A stretch of 61,411 nt of DNA from Rubellimicrobium sp. (GCA_020852925.1 JADYZU010000046.1:1-61411), one strand, 5' to 3'; counted from the first letter of the stretch, positions 35,256 through 44,172 are shown. Notes: generated from the letters alone by a model not told the origin. Numbers and translations are program-made.

Positions 35256-36851
35256 ATGAAGCGGACCAAGCTTTTCACCACGACCGCGATGCTGACGTTC
35301 GGCCTTGCCGCCGCCGCGCAGGCAAGCACGCTGGTCTACTGCCTCGAGGGTTCGCCCGAAGGCTTCGACCCGGCGCCCTATACCGCCGGCACCACGTTCG
35401 ACGCCTCGTCGCGCGCGATCTACAACCGCCTGATCGACTTTGCCCCCGGCAGCACCGATACCGTCGCCTCGCTGGCCGAATCCTGGGAAGTGGCCGAGGA
35501 CGGCCTGAGCATCACCTTCCACCTGCGCCCCGGCGTGAAGTTCCAGACCACCTCGTATTTCACCCCGACCCGCGACCTGAACGCGGATGACGTGATCTTC
35601 TCGTTCGAGCGCCAGCTTGACCAGTCCAGCCCCTGGTATGCCTATGCCCCCGGCATCGCCTGGGAATATTTCGATTCGACCGGCATGGCCTCGGGCATCG
35701 CCAGCATCGAGCGCGTGGACGACCTGACCGTGCGCTTCAACCTGACCCGCCCGGACGTGACGCTGCTGTCGACCTTCCCGATGGACTTTGCCTCGATCAT
35801 GTCCAAGGAATACGCCGACCAGCTCGAGGCGGCCGGCACGATGGAGCAGTTGAACACCCATCCGGTCGGCACCGGGCCCTTCACCTTCCTCGACTACCAG
35901 CAGGATGCGGTGATCCGCTACGAAAGCTTTGACGACTACTGGGGCGGCGATCAGCCGATCGACAATCTGGTGATGGCGATCACCGTCGATCCCGGCGTGC
36001 GCCAGCAGAAGCTGCTTGCCGGCGAATGCGACATCATCCCCTATCCGAACCCGTCGGACATCGCCTCGCTCCAGGCCAATCCGGACCTGAACGTGATGCA
36101 GCAGGAAGGGTTCAACGTCGGCTATCTGGCCTACAACACCCAGATGCCGCCGTTCGACAACCCCGAGGTGCGCCGCGCCCTCAACATGGCGATCAACCAG
36201 GACGCCATCATCGAGGCCGTGTTCCAGGGCACCGGCCGCGCCGCCAATGCGCCGCTGCCGCCCACCTCCTGGGCCTACAACGCCGACCTGCCCGCCCATG
36301 TCTATGACCCCGAGGCGGCGCGCGCCGCCCTTGCCGCGGCCGGCGTCAGCGACCTGCACATGAACATCTGGGCGATGCCGGTGCAGCGGCCCTACAACCC
36401 CAACGCCCGCCGCATGGCCGAGATGATCCAGGCCGATTTCGCCGCCGTAGGCGTCACCGCCGACATCGTCTCGATGGAATGGGGCGAATATCTGGCGCAG
36501 AGCAAGGCGATCGACCGTGACGGCGCCGTGCTTCTGGGCTGGACCGGCGACAACGCCGACCCGGACAACTTCCTCGGCGTGCTGCTTTCCTGCGACGGCG
36601 TGGAGTCGAACAACCGCGCGCAATGGTGCTACGAGCCCTTCGACACGCTGATCCAGCAGGCCCGTGTCACCGCCGATCCGGCCCAGCGGCTGGAACTCTA
36701 CCGGCAGGCGCAGGAAATCTTCGCCGATCAGGCGCCGTGGTTCACCGTCGCCAATTCGATCGTGTCGCTGCCGATGCGCAACACCGTGACCGGCTACATC
36801 CAGGATCCGCTGGGGATGCACCGCTTCCTCGGCGTGTCGGTCGCCGAATAG
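35256..36851 (+). CDS. dppA: Dipeptide ABC importer substrate-binding protein (DppA type)
   Basis: A 531-residue periplasmic SBP_bac_5 protein. The signal peptide MKRTKLFTTTAMLTFGLAAA ends at AQA-S. The mature N-terminus LVYCLEGSPEGFDPAPYTAG and the block MPVQRPYNPNARRMAEMIQ closely match DppA of other Proteobacteria. It delivers dipeptides (and in some species haem precursors) to DppBC. GGAGGG precedes the ATG at 35256. It is the first gene of dppABCDF and is followed by a stem-loop before dppB. Confidence 0.94.
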   Translation: MKRTKLFTTTAMLTFGLAAAAQASTLVYCLEGSPEGFDPAPYTAGTTFDASSRAIYNRLIDFAPGSTDTVASLAESWEVAEDGLSITFHLRPGVKFQTTSYFTPTRDLNADDVIFSFERQLDQSSPWYAYAPGIAWEYFDSTGMASGIASIERVDDLTVRFNLTRPDVTLLSTFPMDFASIMSKEYADQLEAAGTMEQLNTHPVGTGPFTFLDYQQDAVIRYESFDDYWGGDQPIDNLVMAITVDPGVRQQKLLAGECDIIPYPNPSDIASLQANPDLNVMQQEGFNVGYLAYNTQMPPFDNPEVRRALNMAINQDAIIEAVFQGTGRAANAPLPPTSWAYNADLPAHVYDPEAARAALAAAGVSDLHMNIWAMPVQRPYNPNARRMAEMIQADFAAVGVTADIVSMEWGEYLAQSKAIDRDGAVLLGWTGDNADPDNFLGVLLSCDGVESNNRAQWCYEPFDTLIQQARVTADPAQRLELYRQAQEIFADQAPWFTVANSIVSLPMRNTVTGYIQDPLGMHRFLGVSVAE

Positions 36852-36863
36852 GCCCTGCCCTGT

Positions 36864-36888
36864 GGCGGAGGGGGAAATCCCCTCCGCC
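36864..36888 (+). terminator. Stem-loop between dppA and dppB
   Basis: GGCGGAGGGG (36864-36873) and CCCCTCCGCC (36879-36888) form a perfect ten-pair stem with the loop GAAAT, 12 bases past the dppA stop. There is no T-run, so it is more likely to protect the dppA mRNA end or cause partial termination than to stop transcription fully. It parallels the oppA-oppB terminator. Confidence 0.8.
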
Positions 36889-36911
36889 ATGTCGCGATTC
36901 CAGGGGGCAGA

Positions 36912-37919
36912 ATGCTTCGGTTCACGCTCAACAGGCTGCTGTTGATCATCCCGACCTTCATCGGTCTCACGCTCATCGCCTTCCTGTTCATCCGCCTGCT
37001 GCCCGGGGATCCGGTGCTGCTGCTGGCGGGGGAACGCGGGGTTTCGCCCGAACGCCATGCCGAACTCATGACGCAGTTCGGTCTGGACCGGCCGTGGTGG
37101 CAGCAATATCTCGAATACCTTGCCGGGCTGGCCCGGGGCGATTTCGGCTATTCCTTCACCACCAAGCGCCCGGTCCTCGAGGAATTCATGGCCCGGTTCC
37201 CGGCCACGGTCGAACTGTCGATCTGCGCCATCACCCTGGCCTCCGTGCTGGGCATCGGCGCGGGCATCGTCGCGGCGGTGCGCCGGGGCGGCTGGATCGA
37301 CCAGATCACCATGGGCACCGCGCTGGTGGGCTATTCCATGCCGATCTTCTGGTGGGCGCTTCTGCTCATCATCCTGTTCTCGTCCACCCTGGGCTGGACC
37401 CCGGTCTCGGGGCAGCTCGGGTTGCAGTATTTCGTCGAGCCGGTCACCGGCTTCAAGCTGATCGACACCTGGATCTCGGGCGAGCCCGGCGCGTTCAGGT
37501 CGGCGGTGGTGCATCTGATCCTGCCGACCGTGGTGCTGGCGACGATCCCGCTTGCGGTGATCGCGCGGCAGACGCGCTCGGCCATGCTCGAGGTGCTGGG
37601 CGAGGTCTACATGATGACCGCGCGTTCCAAGGGGCTGACGCCCCTGCGGGTGGTGGGGCTGCATGCGCTGCGCAACGCCCTCATCCCGGTGGTGACCACG
37701 ATCGGGCTTCAGGTCTCGGTCGCGATGGGCGGCGCGATCCTGACCGAGACGATCTTTTCCTGGCCGGGCATCGGCAAGTGGCTGGTCGATTCCATCTCGC
37801 GGCGCGACTACCTCGTGGTGCAGGGGGGGCTGCTTCTCATAGCGCTGGTGGTCATGGTGGTGAACCTGACGGTGGACCTGCTCTACGGTCTGGTCAATCC
37901 GCGCGTGCGGCACGATTGA
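36912..37919 (+). CDS. dppB: Dipeptide ABC importer permease (DppB type)
   Basis: A 335-residue inner-membrane permease with about six membrane segments, starting MLRFTLNRLLLIIPTFIGLT. The conserved RLLPGDPVLLLAGERG loop follows the first helix. The coupling EAA-type region is in GEVYMMTARSKGLTPLRVVGLH. It works with DppC as the membrane channel for dipeptides. It starts 60 bases after dppA and ends 10 bases before dppC. Confidence 0.95.
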   Translation: MLRFTLNRLLLIIPTFIGLTLIAFLFIRLLPGDPVLLLAGERGVSPERHAELMTQFGLDRPWWQQYLEYLAGLARGDFGYSFTTKRPVLEEFMARFPATVELSICAITLASVLGIGAGIVAAVRRGGWIDQITMGTALVGYSMPIFWWALLLIILFSSTLGWTPVSGQLGLQYFVEPVTGFKLIDTWISGEPGAFRSAVVHLILPTVVLATIPLAVIARQTRSAMLEVLGEVYMMTARSKGLTPLRVVGLHALRNALIPVVTTIGLQVSVAMGGAILTETIFSWPGIGKWLVDSISRRDYLVVQGGLLLIALVVMVVNLTVDLLYGLVNPRVRHD

Positions 37920-37929
37920 GGGCGCAAGC

Positions 37930-38820
37930 ATGAGCATTGCCGACGACAACGACCGGCCGATCTCGCCCTGGGTGGAGAACTGGCGCTACTTCATCCGCAG
38001 CCGCGGCGCGGTGGTGGGGCTGGTGGTGTTCACGGCCATGGTGCTGATCGCGCTGCTGGCGCCCTGGCTGGCGCCGCACGATCCGACCGAACTGTTCCGC
38101 GGCGCCTACAAGGTGCCCCCCGCCTGGGTCGAGGGCGGGCGGATGGAATTCCTGCTGGGCACCGATGACGTGGGTCATGACATCCTGTCGCGCATCATGC
38201 ACGGCGCGCGCTATTCGCTGCTGATCGGGGTGGTGGTGGTGGCGATCTCGCTGACCTCGGGGATCATCATCGGGCTGGTCGCGGGCTATGTCGGCGGGCG
38301 CACCGATGCGGTGATCATGCGCATCATGGACATCCTGCTGGCCTTTCCGTCGCTTCTCCTGGCGCTGGTGCTGGTGGCGATCCTCGGCAAGGGGCTGTTC
38401 AACGCCATGCTGGCGATCGCGGTGGTGCTCCTGCCGCATTTCTCGCGGCTGACGCGCAGCGCGGTCATGGCGGAAAAGAACCTCGACTATGTCACCGCCA
38501 CCAGGGTGGCGGGCGCGGGGCATCTGCGGCTCATGTTCGTGACGATCCTGCCCAACTGCCTGGCGCCGCTGATCGTGCAGGCGACGCTGTCCTTCTCGAA
38601 CGCGATCCTCGATGCGGCGGCACTGGGCTTTCTCGGGATGGGGGCGCAGCCGCCCACGCCGGAATGGGGGACGATGCTGGCCGATGGCCGCAACTTCATC
38701 ACCTCGGACTGGTGGATCGTCACCATGCCGGGCCTGGCCATCCTCATCACCGTGATCGCGATCAACCTCATCGGCGACGGGCTGCGCGACACGCTCGACC
38801 CGAAACTGAAGCGGAGCTAG
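37930..38820 (+). CDS. dppC: Dipeptide ABC importer permease (DppC type)
   Basis: A 296-residue permease. An N-terminal helix, WRYFIRSRGAVVGLVVFTAM, is followed by a periplasmic loop with GTDDVGHDILSRIMHGARYS, typical of DppC, and five more helices. The ATPase-coupling region is in DYVTATRVAGAGHLRLMFVT. It ends LDPKLKRS, as is usual. The gene is tightly spaced with dppB and dppD. Confidence 0.95.
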   Translation: MSIADDNDRPISPWVENWRYFIRSRGAVVGLVVFTAMVLIALLAPWLAPHDPTELFRGAYKVPPAWVEGGRMEFLLGTDDVGHDILSRIMHGARYSLLIGVVVVAISLTSGIIIGLVAGYVGGRTDAVIMRIMDILLAFPSLLLALVLVAILGKGLFNAMLAIAVVLLPHFSRLTRSAVMAEKNLDYVTATRVAGAGHLRLMFVTILPNCLAPLIVQATLSFSNAILDAAALGFLGMGAQPPTPEWGTMLADGRNFITSDWWIVTMPGLAILITVIAINLIGDGLRDTLDPKLKRS

Positions 38821-38826
38821 AGACGG

Positions 38827-39663
38827 ATGCCCCTGCTGGAAATCCGCAATCTCACCGTCGCCTTCGACACCGCGCGCGGGCCGTTCCTTGCGGTCGAGGG
38901 CCTCGATGTCTCGGTGCACGAGGGCGAAGTCCTAGCCGTCGTCGGCGAAAGCGGCTCTGGCAAGTCGGTGGCGATGCTGGCGGTCATGGGCCTTCTGCCC
39001 GACAGCGCGACCGTCACCGCCGATGTGCTGCAATTCGACGGGCGCGACCTGCTGCGCATGACCCCGCGCGAACGGCGCGCGCTCTCTGGGCGCGACATGG
39101 CGATGATCTTTCAGGAACCGGTGGCAAGCCTCAATCCCTGCTTCACCGTCGGCTTCCAGATCACGGAAACCCTGCGCCGCCACACCGCGCTGTCCGCCCG
39201 GGAATGCACCGCGCGCGCGATCGAACTGCTGACCCTGGTCGGCCTGCCCGATCCGGCCGGACGGATGCGGTCCTATCCGCACCAGATGTCGGGCGGCCAG
39301 TGCCAGCGGGTGATGATCGCCATCGCCATGGCCTGCAATCCGCGCCTGCTGATCGCGGACGAACCCACGACCGCGCTCGATGTGACGATCCAGAAGCAGA
39401 TCCTCGACCTGCTCCTCGACCTTCAGGCGAAACACCGCATGGCCATGGTGCTGATCACGCATGACATGGGGGTGGTGGCCGAAACCGCCGACCGGGTGAT
39501 CGTGCAATACAAGGGCCACAAGATGGAGGACGCGGACGTGCTGTCCCTCTTTGAATCGCCGCAGAACCCCTATACCCGTGCGCTGCTGTCGGCGCTGCCG
39601 GAAAACGCCACCGGCGGGCGGCTGCCCAGTGTCGATGTCGCGGCATGGATGGCCCGGGGATGA
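38827..39663 (+). CDS. dppD: Dipeptide ABC importer ATPase (DppD type)
   Basis: A 278-residue ATPase with Walker [11 protein letters not shown]-loop [12 protein letters not shown], signature MSGGQCQR, Walker [13 protein letters not shown] and H-loop ITHDMG. At 278 residues it is shorter than many DppD proteins: it stops soon after [12 protein letters not shown] and lacks the usual cysteine-rich C-terminal extension. It overlaps dppF by four bases (ATGA). Confidence 0.94.
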   Translation: MPLLEIRNLTVAFDTARGPFLAVEGLDVSVHEGEVLAVVGESGSGKSVAMLAVMGLLPDSATVTADVLQFDGRDLLRMTPRERRALSGRDMAMIFQEPVASLNPCFTVGFQITETLRRHTALSARECTARAIELLTLVGLPDPAGRMRSYPHQMSGGQCQRVMIAIAMACNPRLLIADEPTTALDVTIQKQILDLLLDLQAKHRMAMVLITHDMGVVAETADRVIVQYKGHKMEDADVLSLFESPQNPYTRALLSALPENATGGRLPSVDVAAWMARG

Positions 39664-40490
39664 CCGACGCTCCCGTGATCGAGACCCGCGCGGTGACGCG
39701 GGACTACACCACGAAAAGCCTGTTCGGCGGCAGGAAGACGGTGCGCGCGCTCAAGGGCATCGACCTGAGCGTGCCGCGCGGCCGGACCCTGGCCGTGGTG
39801 GGCGAATCCGGCTGCGGCAAGTCCACGCTGGCGCGGATCATCACCCTGATCGACGCGCCCACCTCGGGCGAGGTGCTGATCAACGGCGAGAAGGTGGCCC
39901 TCGCCGGCGGCGTGACCGCCGAACTGCGCCGCAAGGTGCAGATCGTGTTCCAGAATCCCTATGGATCGCTGAACCCGCGCCAGAAGATCGGCGACGTGCT
40001 GGCCGAACCGCTCATCCTCTCGACCGGGTTGCAGGCCCCCGAGCGGCGCGAGCGGGTGATGGCGATGCTGAACCGGATCGGTCTGGGAAGCGAGCATTAC
40101 AACCGCTATCCGCACATGTTCTCGGGCGGGCAGCGCCAGCGCATCGCCATCGCCCGGGCGCTGATGGTCAATCCCGAACTCCTCATCCTCGACGAGCCGG
40201 TCTCGGCCCTCGACCTGTCGGTGCAGGCGCAGATCCTGAACCTGCTCCAGGATCTGCAGGAGGAATTCGGCCTCACCTATGTCTTCATCAGCCACGACCT
40301 GTCGGTGGTGCGCCATGTCGCCGACGAGGTGATGGTGATGCAACTGGGCGAGGTGGTGGAATACCGCCCGCGCGACGCCATCTTTGCCGCGCCCGAACAT
40401 CCCTATACCCGCACCCTCTTTGCCGCGACCCCGCGCATCGACCCGGCCCGCATCCGCGCCCGCCTGGCCGCCAAGGCCGCCCGCGCCTGA
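39660..40490 (+). CDS. dppF: Dipeptide ABC importer ATPase (DppF type)
   Basis: A 276-residue ATPase partner of DppD, with Walker A GESGCGKST, Q-loop IVFQNPYGSLNPRQ, signature FSGGQRQR, Walker [13 protein letters not shown] and H-loop ISHDLS. Like DppD here it lacks the long cysteine-bearing C-terminal extension and ends in an Ala/Arg-rich tail. The start ATG at 39660 overlaps the dppD stop. It is the last gene of the operon, followed by short direct repeats and a dyad. Confidence 0.94.
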   Translation: MTDAPVIETRAVTRDYTTKSLFGGRKTVRALKGIDLSVPRGRTLAVVGESGCGKSTLARIITLIDAPTSGEVLINGEKVALAGGVTAELRRKVQIVFQNPYGSLNPRQKIGDVLAEPLILSTGLQAPERRERVMAMLNRIGLGSEHYNRYPHMFSGGQRQRIAIARALMVNPELLILDEPVSALDLSVQAQILNLLQDLQEEFGLTYVFISHDLSVVRHVADEVMVMQLGEVVEYRPRDAIFAAPEHPYTRTLFAATPRIDPARIRARLAAKAARA

Positions 40491-40528
40491 AACCCGCGCC
40501 CGCAACCCGCGCCCGCAACCCGCATCCG
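40491..40528. repeat. Three 13-base direct repeats after dppF
   Basis: AACCCGCGCCCGC occurs at 40491 and 40504, and a diverged copy (AACCCGCATCCG) at 40517, directly after the dppF stop. This is probably replication slippage in GC-rich DNA; no function is evident. Confidence 0.85.
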
Positions 40529-40565
40529 TGGCCCCGATGGCCATGAATGCGGTTCAGGCGCGGAA

Positions 40566-40585
40566 AATGGCCGGCCCCGGCCATT
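40566..40585 (+). terminator. Dyad at the end of the dpp operon
   Basis: AATGGCCGG (40566-40574) and CCGGCCATT (40577-40585) are perfect complements separated by CC. It lies 75 bases past dppF and just before the sat-cysC promoter candidate. It could end dpp transcription or serve as an operator for the sulfate gene; a two-base centre makes it a poor simple hairpin unless inner pairs open. Confidence 0.45.
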
Positions 40586-40592
40586 CCCGCGC

Positions 40593-40620
40593 TTGAATTG
40601 CGCCCCATTCCGGGTCTAAG
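40593..40620 (+). promoter_or_regulatory. Possible promoter of sat-cysC
   Basis: TTGAAT (40593-40598) and TCTAAG (40615-40620) with a 16-base spacer, about 50 bases before the GTG start. A moderate match only. Confidence 0.35.
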
Positions 40621-40671
40621 GCCGCGTCAGCGCGCATTCCGGCGCCGCCTTGCCGCAAGGAATCCCTGTCC

Positions 40672-42375
40672 GTGACCACGCCCTTTGCCCCGATCCCCGA
40701 ACTCTATGTCAGCCCCGAGAGCGCGCAGAAGCTGCGCCTTGCCGCCGCCGGACTCAAGAGTCACGACCTCTCGCCGCGCCAGATCTGCGATCTGGAGCTG
40801 CTGATGAACGGCGGTTTCTTTCCGCTCAGGGGGTTCATGGGCGAGGCCGATTACAACGGGGTCGTGGACGGGATGCGCCTGGCCGACGGCACGCTCTGGC
40901 CGATGCCGATCACGCTGGACGTGTCGCAGGACTTTGCCGACCGGATCACCCTTGGCGAGGATATCGCCCTGCGCGATCAGGAGGGGGTGATCCTGGCCAC
41001 CATGACGGTGACCGACCGCTGGACCCCCGACAAGTCGCGCGAGGCCACGGGCGTCTTTGGCGCCGACGACGTGGCGCATCCGGGCGTGAACTACCTGCAC
41101 AACAAGGCGGGCAAGGTCTATCTGGGGGGCCCCGTCACCGGGCTTCAGCCGCCGATGCACTACGATTTCCGCGGCCGCCGCGAGACCCCCAACGAATTGC
41201 GCGCCTTTTTCCGCAAGATGGGCTGGCAGCGCATCGTCGCCTTCCAGACGCGCAACCCGCTGCACCGCGCGCATCAGGAACTGACCTTCCGCGCCGCGCG
41301 CGAGGCGCAGGCCAACCTGCTCATCCACCCCGTCGTCGGCATGACCAAGCCGGGCGACGTGGACCATTTCACCCGCGTGCGCTGCTACGAGGCGGTGCTG
41401 GGCAAATATCCCGCCGCCACCACCCATCTGAGCCTGCTCAACCTGGCCATGCGCATGGGCGGCCCGCGCGAGGCGCTGTGGCATGCGATCATCCGCAAGA
41501 ACCACGGCCTCACCCATTTCATCGTCGGCCGCGATCATGCCGGGCCCGGCAAGAACAGCCAGGGCAAGGATTTCTACGGCCCCTATGACGCGCAGGATCT
41601 GGTCAGGAAGCACGCCGAGGAAATCGGCATCGGCGTCGTCCCCTTCCGCCAGATGGTCTATGTGCAGGAACGCGCCCAGTATTTCCCCGAGGACGAGGTG
41701 CCCGAGGGATCGACCGTGCTCAACATCTCGGGGACGGAACTGCGCCGGCGCCTGCGCGAGGGGCTCGAGATTCCGGAATGGTTCTCCTTCCCCGAAGTGG
41801 TGGCGCAACTGCGCAAGACCAGCCCGGAACGGTCGAAACAGGGCTTTACCGTGTTCTTCACCGGCTTTTCCGGTTCGGGCAAATCGACCATCGCCAACGC
41901 GCTCATGGTCAAGCTGATGGAGATGGGCGGCCGGCCGGTCACGCTGCTTGACGGCGATGTGGTGCGCAAGCACCTGTCGTCGGAACTGGGTTTCTCCAAG
42001 GAACACCGCGACATCAACATCAAGCGCATCGGCTATGTCGCCAGCGAGATCACCAAGAACGGCGGCATCGCCATCTGCGCGCCGATTGCCCCCTATGCCG
42101 CCACGCGGCGCGAAGTGCGCGAGATGATCGAGCAATACGGCGCCTTCGTCGAAGTGCATGTCGCCACCTCGATCGAGGAATGCGAGCGGCGCGACCGCAA
42201 GGGCCTCTACAAGCTGGCGCGCGAAGGCAAGATCAAGGAATTCACCGGAATTTCCGACCCCTACGACGTGCCCGAACACCCCGAACTGCGGGTCGAGACC
42301 GAAAATGTCGATGTCGATTCCTGCGCGCATCAGGTGCTGCTGAAGCTTGAGGGGATGGGCCTGGTGAAGGCCTGA
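40672..42375 (+). CDS. sat/cysC: Fused sulfate adenylyltransferase / adenylylsulfate kinase
   Basis: A 567-residue bifunctional enzyme of sulfate assimilation. The N-terminal ATP sulfurylase makes APS from sulfate and ATP: QTRNPLHRAH at 192-201 is its nucleotide-binding motif, and IVGRDHAGPG follows later. The C-terminal APS kinase makes PAPS: P-loop GFSGSGKST at 398-406, with DGDVVRKHL. Both active sites look intact. This single-chain ATP sulfurylase is the dissimilatory/eukaryote-like type, not CysDN. The start is a GTG at 40672. No reductase gene is adjacent. Confidence 0.95.
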   Translation: MTTPFAPIPELYVSPESAQKLRLAAAGLKSHDLSPRQICDLELLMNGGFFPLRGFMGEADYNGVVDGMRLADGTLWPMPITLDVSQDFADRITLGEDIALRDQEGVILATMTVTDRWTPDKSREATGVFGADDVAHPGVNYLHNKAGKVYLGGPVTGLQPPMHYDFRGRRETPNELRAFFRKMGWQRIVAFQTRNPLHRAHQELTFRAAREAQANLLIHPVVGMTKPGDVDHFTRVRCYEAVLGKYPAATTHLSLLNLAMRMGGPREALWHAIIRKNHGLTHFIVGRDHAGPGKNSQGKDFYGPYDAQDLVRKHAEEIGIGVVPFRQMVYVQERAQYFPEDEVPEGSTVLNISGTELRRRLREGLEIPEWFSFPEVVAQLRKTSPERSKQGFTVFFTGFSGSGKSTIANALMVKLMEMGGRPVTLLDGDVVRKHLSSELGFSKEHRDINIKRIGYVASEITKNGGIAICAPIAPYAATRREVREMIEQYGAFVEVHVATSIEECERRDRKGLYKLAREGKIKEFTGISDPYDVPEHPELRVETENVDVDSCAHQVLLKLEGMGLVKA

Positions 42376-42495
42376 GAAGACCCGCGCGCGTCAACGGTTT
42401 CTTGACGGCTTGCCTCTAGGCTGACCCCACCCGGACCGCACGATCCCGCGTCCGGGCGGGGGCCCGGCCCCCTTCACGGGGGGACGGGGGCCGCG

Positions 42496-43560
42496 ATGGT
42501 GAACACGACAAGCTGGGCCTGGTATCCGGGCGCGATCTGGCCGGGGTTCCTGGCCACCAGTGACAACAACATCTCGGCGGGCCAGAACGGGATCCAGATC
42601 TCACCCGGCAGCCATGCCGGCATCGTCTGGCACGATGCCAACGGCGACGGCAGGATGGCCGATGCCGATACCGACGACGCCTCCTATGCGGGGGGCGAAT
42701 CCGTCACCGTGGGCGGCGCCACCCGCATCATCAAGGAAATCGGCTGCTATACCCAGAGCACGTTCACCGTGAACGGCGTGGTCCATCACGTCCCGACCGT
42801 GGTCTGGCTGTTCAAGGACGGCACCTACATGGTGCGCCTCAACGATGCGGACATTCCGCCGGGCGTGCATTACAGCGCGGTCGGCTCGATCACGCTGAAC
42901 GGCTGGAACGGCACCGATTACAGCCACAGCTATGTCAACACCCGCGACGATCCCTTCATCTGCTTTGCCGCCGGCACGCTGATCGACACCGCCACCGGCC
43001 CCCGCCGGGTCGAGGATCTGCGCCCCGGCGATCACGTCCTGACCCTTGACCGCGGGATGCAGCCGCTGCGCTGGACCGGGCGGCGCACCGTCTCCGGCCG
43101 GGGGCGCGCCGCCCCGGTGACCATCGCCACGGGCGCGCTGGGCAATCTGCGCCCGCTGGTCGTGTCACAGCAGCACCGCATGCTGATCGCCGGCTGGCGG
43201 GCCGAACTCCTTGTCGGCGAGGCCGAGGTGCTGGTCGCCGCGCTCCATCTCGTGAACGACAGCACGATCCGCCTCACCCCGCGCGACCGCGTGACCTGGG
43301 TGCACATCCTGTTCGACCGGCACGAGATCGTGATGGCCGAAGGCTGCCCGAGCGAGAGTTTCCATCCCGGCGCCATCGGCCTGAGCCGCCTGGATGAGGC
43401 AGCGCGCGATGAGATCCTGACGCTTTTCCCCGAACTCGCGCAGCCGGACGGCCCGGCGCGCGCCACCGCCCGCCCCTGCCTGCGCGCCCATGAGGCCCGG
43501 CTGGTGGCCGGACCGCCGCCCTGCGTTCAGTGCACGGCCAGCGGCACCTTGTCATGCTGA
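42496..43560 (+). CDS. Hint-domain protein 1
   Basis: A 354-residue protein with two parts. Residues 1-150 form a beta-rich, Gly/Asp/Trp-rich domain of unknown role (HDANGDGRMADADTDD looks like a calcium-binding loop). From Cys156 (DPFICFAAGTLIDT) there is a Hint_2-type (Hedgehog/intein) domain with the block B-like VSQQHRMLIAG. No signal peptide is seen; secretion by a type I system would fit the Asp-rich loop. Such free-standing Hint proteins are common in Rhodobacteraceae, but their action (self-cleavage or ligation) is unproven. Its 3' end overlaps the antisense DUF1150 gene by 34 bases. Confidence 0.85.
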   Translation: MVNTTSWAWYPGAIWPGFLATSDNNISAGQNGIQISPGSHAGIVWHDANGDGRMADADTDDASYAGGESVTVGGATRIIKEIGCYTQSTFTVNGVVHHVPTVVWLFKDGTYMVRLNDADIPPGVHYSAVGSITLNGWNGTDYSHSYVNTRDDPFICFAAGTLIDTATGPRRVEDLRPGDHVLTLDRGMQPLRWTGRRTVSGRGRAAPVTIATGALGNLRPLVVSQQHRMLIAGWRAELLVGEAEVLVAALHLVNDSTIRLTPRDRVTWVHILFDRHEIVMAEGCPSESFHPGAIGLSRLDEAARDEILTLFPELAQPDGPARATARPCLRAHEARLVAGPPPCVQCTASGTLSC

Positions 43561-43751
43561 CGCGCCAGCAGGAACGCAAGGTTGCGGTTCGCTACCAGCG
43601 CAAGCTGCGTGCCCTCGGCATCGTGGACGGCAAAGACCGTCTCGATCCCCTGCACCTGCTTCTGCACCTCCTCGGGCAACGAGGACACCGCGACTTCCTT
43701 CACATAGACCAGATCCTGCACCATCGTGCCAAAGTCATAGCGCGTGTCCAT
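43527..43751 (-). CDS. DUF1150 family protein
   Basis: A 74-residue small protein recognised by YDFGTMVQDLVYVKEVAV and a C-terminal segment ending LLARQHDKVPLAVH. DUF1150 genes regularly sit behind Hsp20 genes in this family, suggesting a chaperone-related role, but no activity is known. It begins one base after the hsp20 stop, so they are one operon. The 3' end overlaps the antisense Hint gene by 34 bases. Confidence 0.88.
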   Translation of the reverse strand: MDTRYDFGTMVQDLVYVKEVAVSSLPEEVQKQVQGIETVFAVHDAEGTQLALVANRNLAFLLARQHDKVPLAVH

Positions 43752-43752
43752 G

Positions 43753-44172
43753 TCAGCCCCCTCCCCTGCGGATGCGGATGGTCTGGACGACCGATTCCGG
43801 AACATGCCGCACCAGATCGACATGCAACAGCCCGTTCCCGAGGACCGCCTCGCCGACATCGACATTCTCGGCCAGAACGAAACTGCGCTGGAACTGCCGC
43901 GCGGCGATGCCGCGATGCAGGAACACCCGGTCCGCGCCGTCGTCGTGCTGCCGGCCCCGGATGACCAGCGACCGGTCCTCGACGGTGATGGCCAGGTCCG
44001 ACTCGGTAAAGCCGGCCACGGCCAGCGTGATCCGGTAGGAACGTTCCGAGGTCTGCTCGATGTTGTAGGGCGGATAGCCGTCGTTGCCCGTGCGCGCGGT
44101 GCGCTCCACCAGCCGCTCGAGCTGGTCGAACCCCAGAAGGAAGGGATGGGCCCCGAGGGTCAGTTTCGTCAT
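43753..44172 (-). CDS. Small heat-shock protein (Hsp20 family)
   Basis: A 139-residue alpha-crystallin-domain chaperone of the IbpA type that holds unfolding proteins in the cytoplasm. It has the N-terminal FLLGFDQLERLVERT, the GYPPYNIEQ start of the core domain, and FQRSFVLAENVDV; the C-terminal tail ends RIRRGGG with the I-x-I element (TIRIRR). The ATG at 44172 follows AAGGA. A sigma-32-like promoter lies 65-92 bases upstream and a ROSE-like hairpin covers the ribosome-binding site, so expression should be heat-induced at two levels. DUF1150 follows in the same operon. Confidence 0.93.
   Translation of the reverse strand: MTKLTLGAHPFLLGFDQLERLVERTARTGNDGYPPYNIEQTSERSYRITLAVAGFTESDLAITVEDRSLVIRGRQHDDGADRVFLHRGIAARQFQRSFVLAENVDVGEAVLGNGLLHVDLVRHVPESVVQTIRIRRGGG

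Noticed and set aside
35253..37949. Minus-strand frame opposite dppA-dppB (898 codons)
   Set aside because: A shadow; both plus-strand genes have clear signal peptide, binding-protein and permease features.
42376..42495. TTGACG at about 42411 as a promoter for Hint protein 1
   Set aside because: No acceptable -10 at 16-18 bases; the spacing to the nearest TA-rich motif is wrong.
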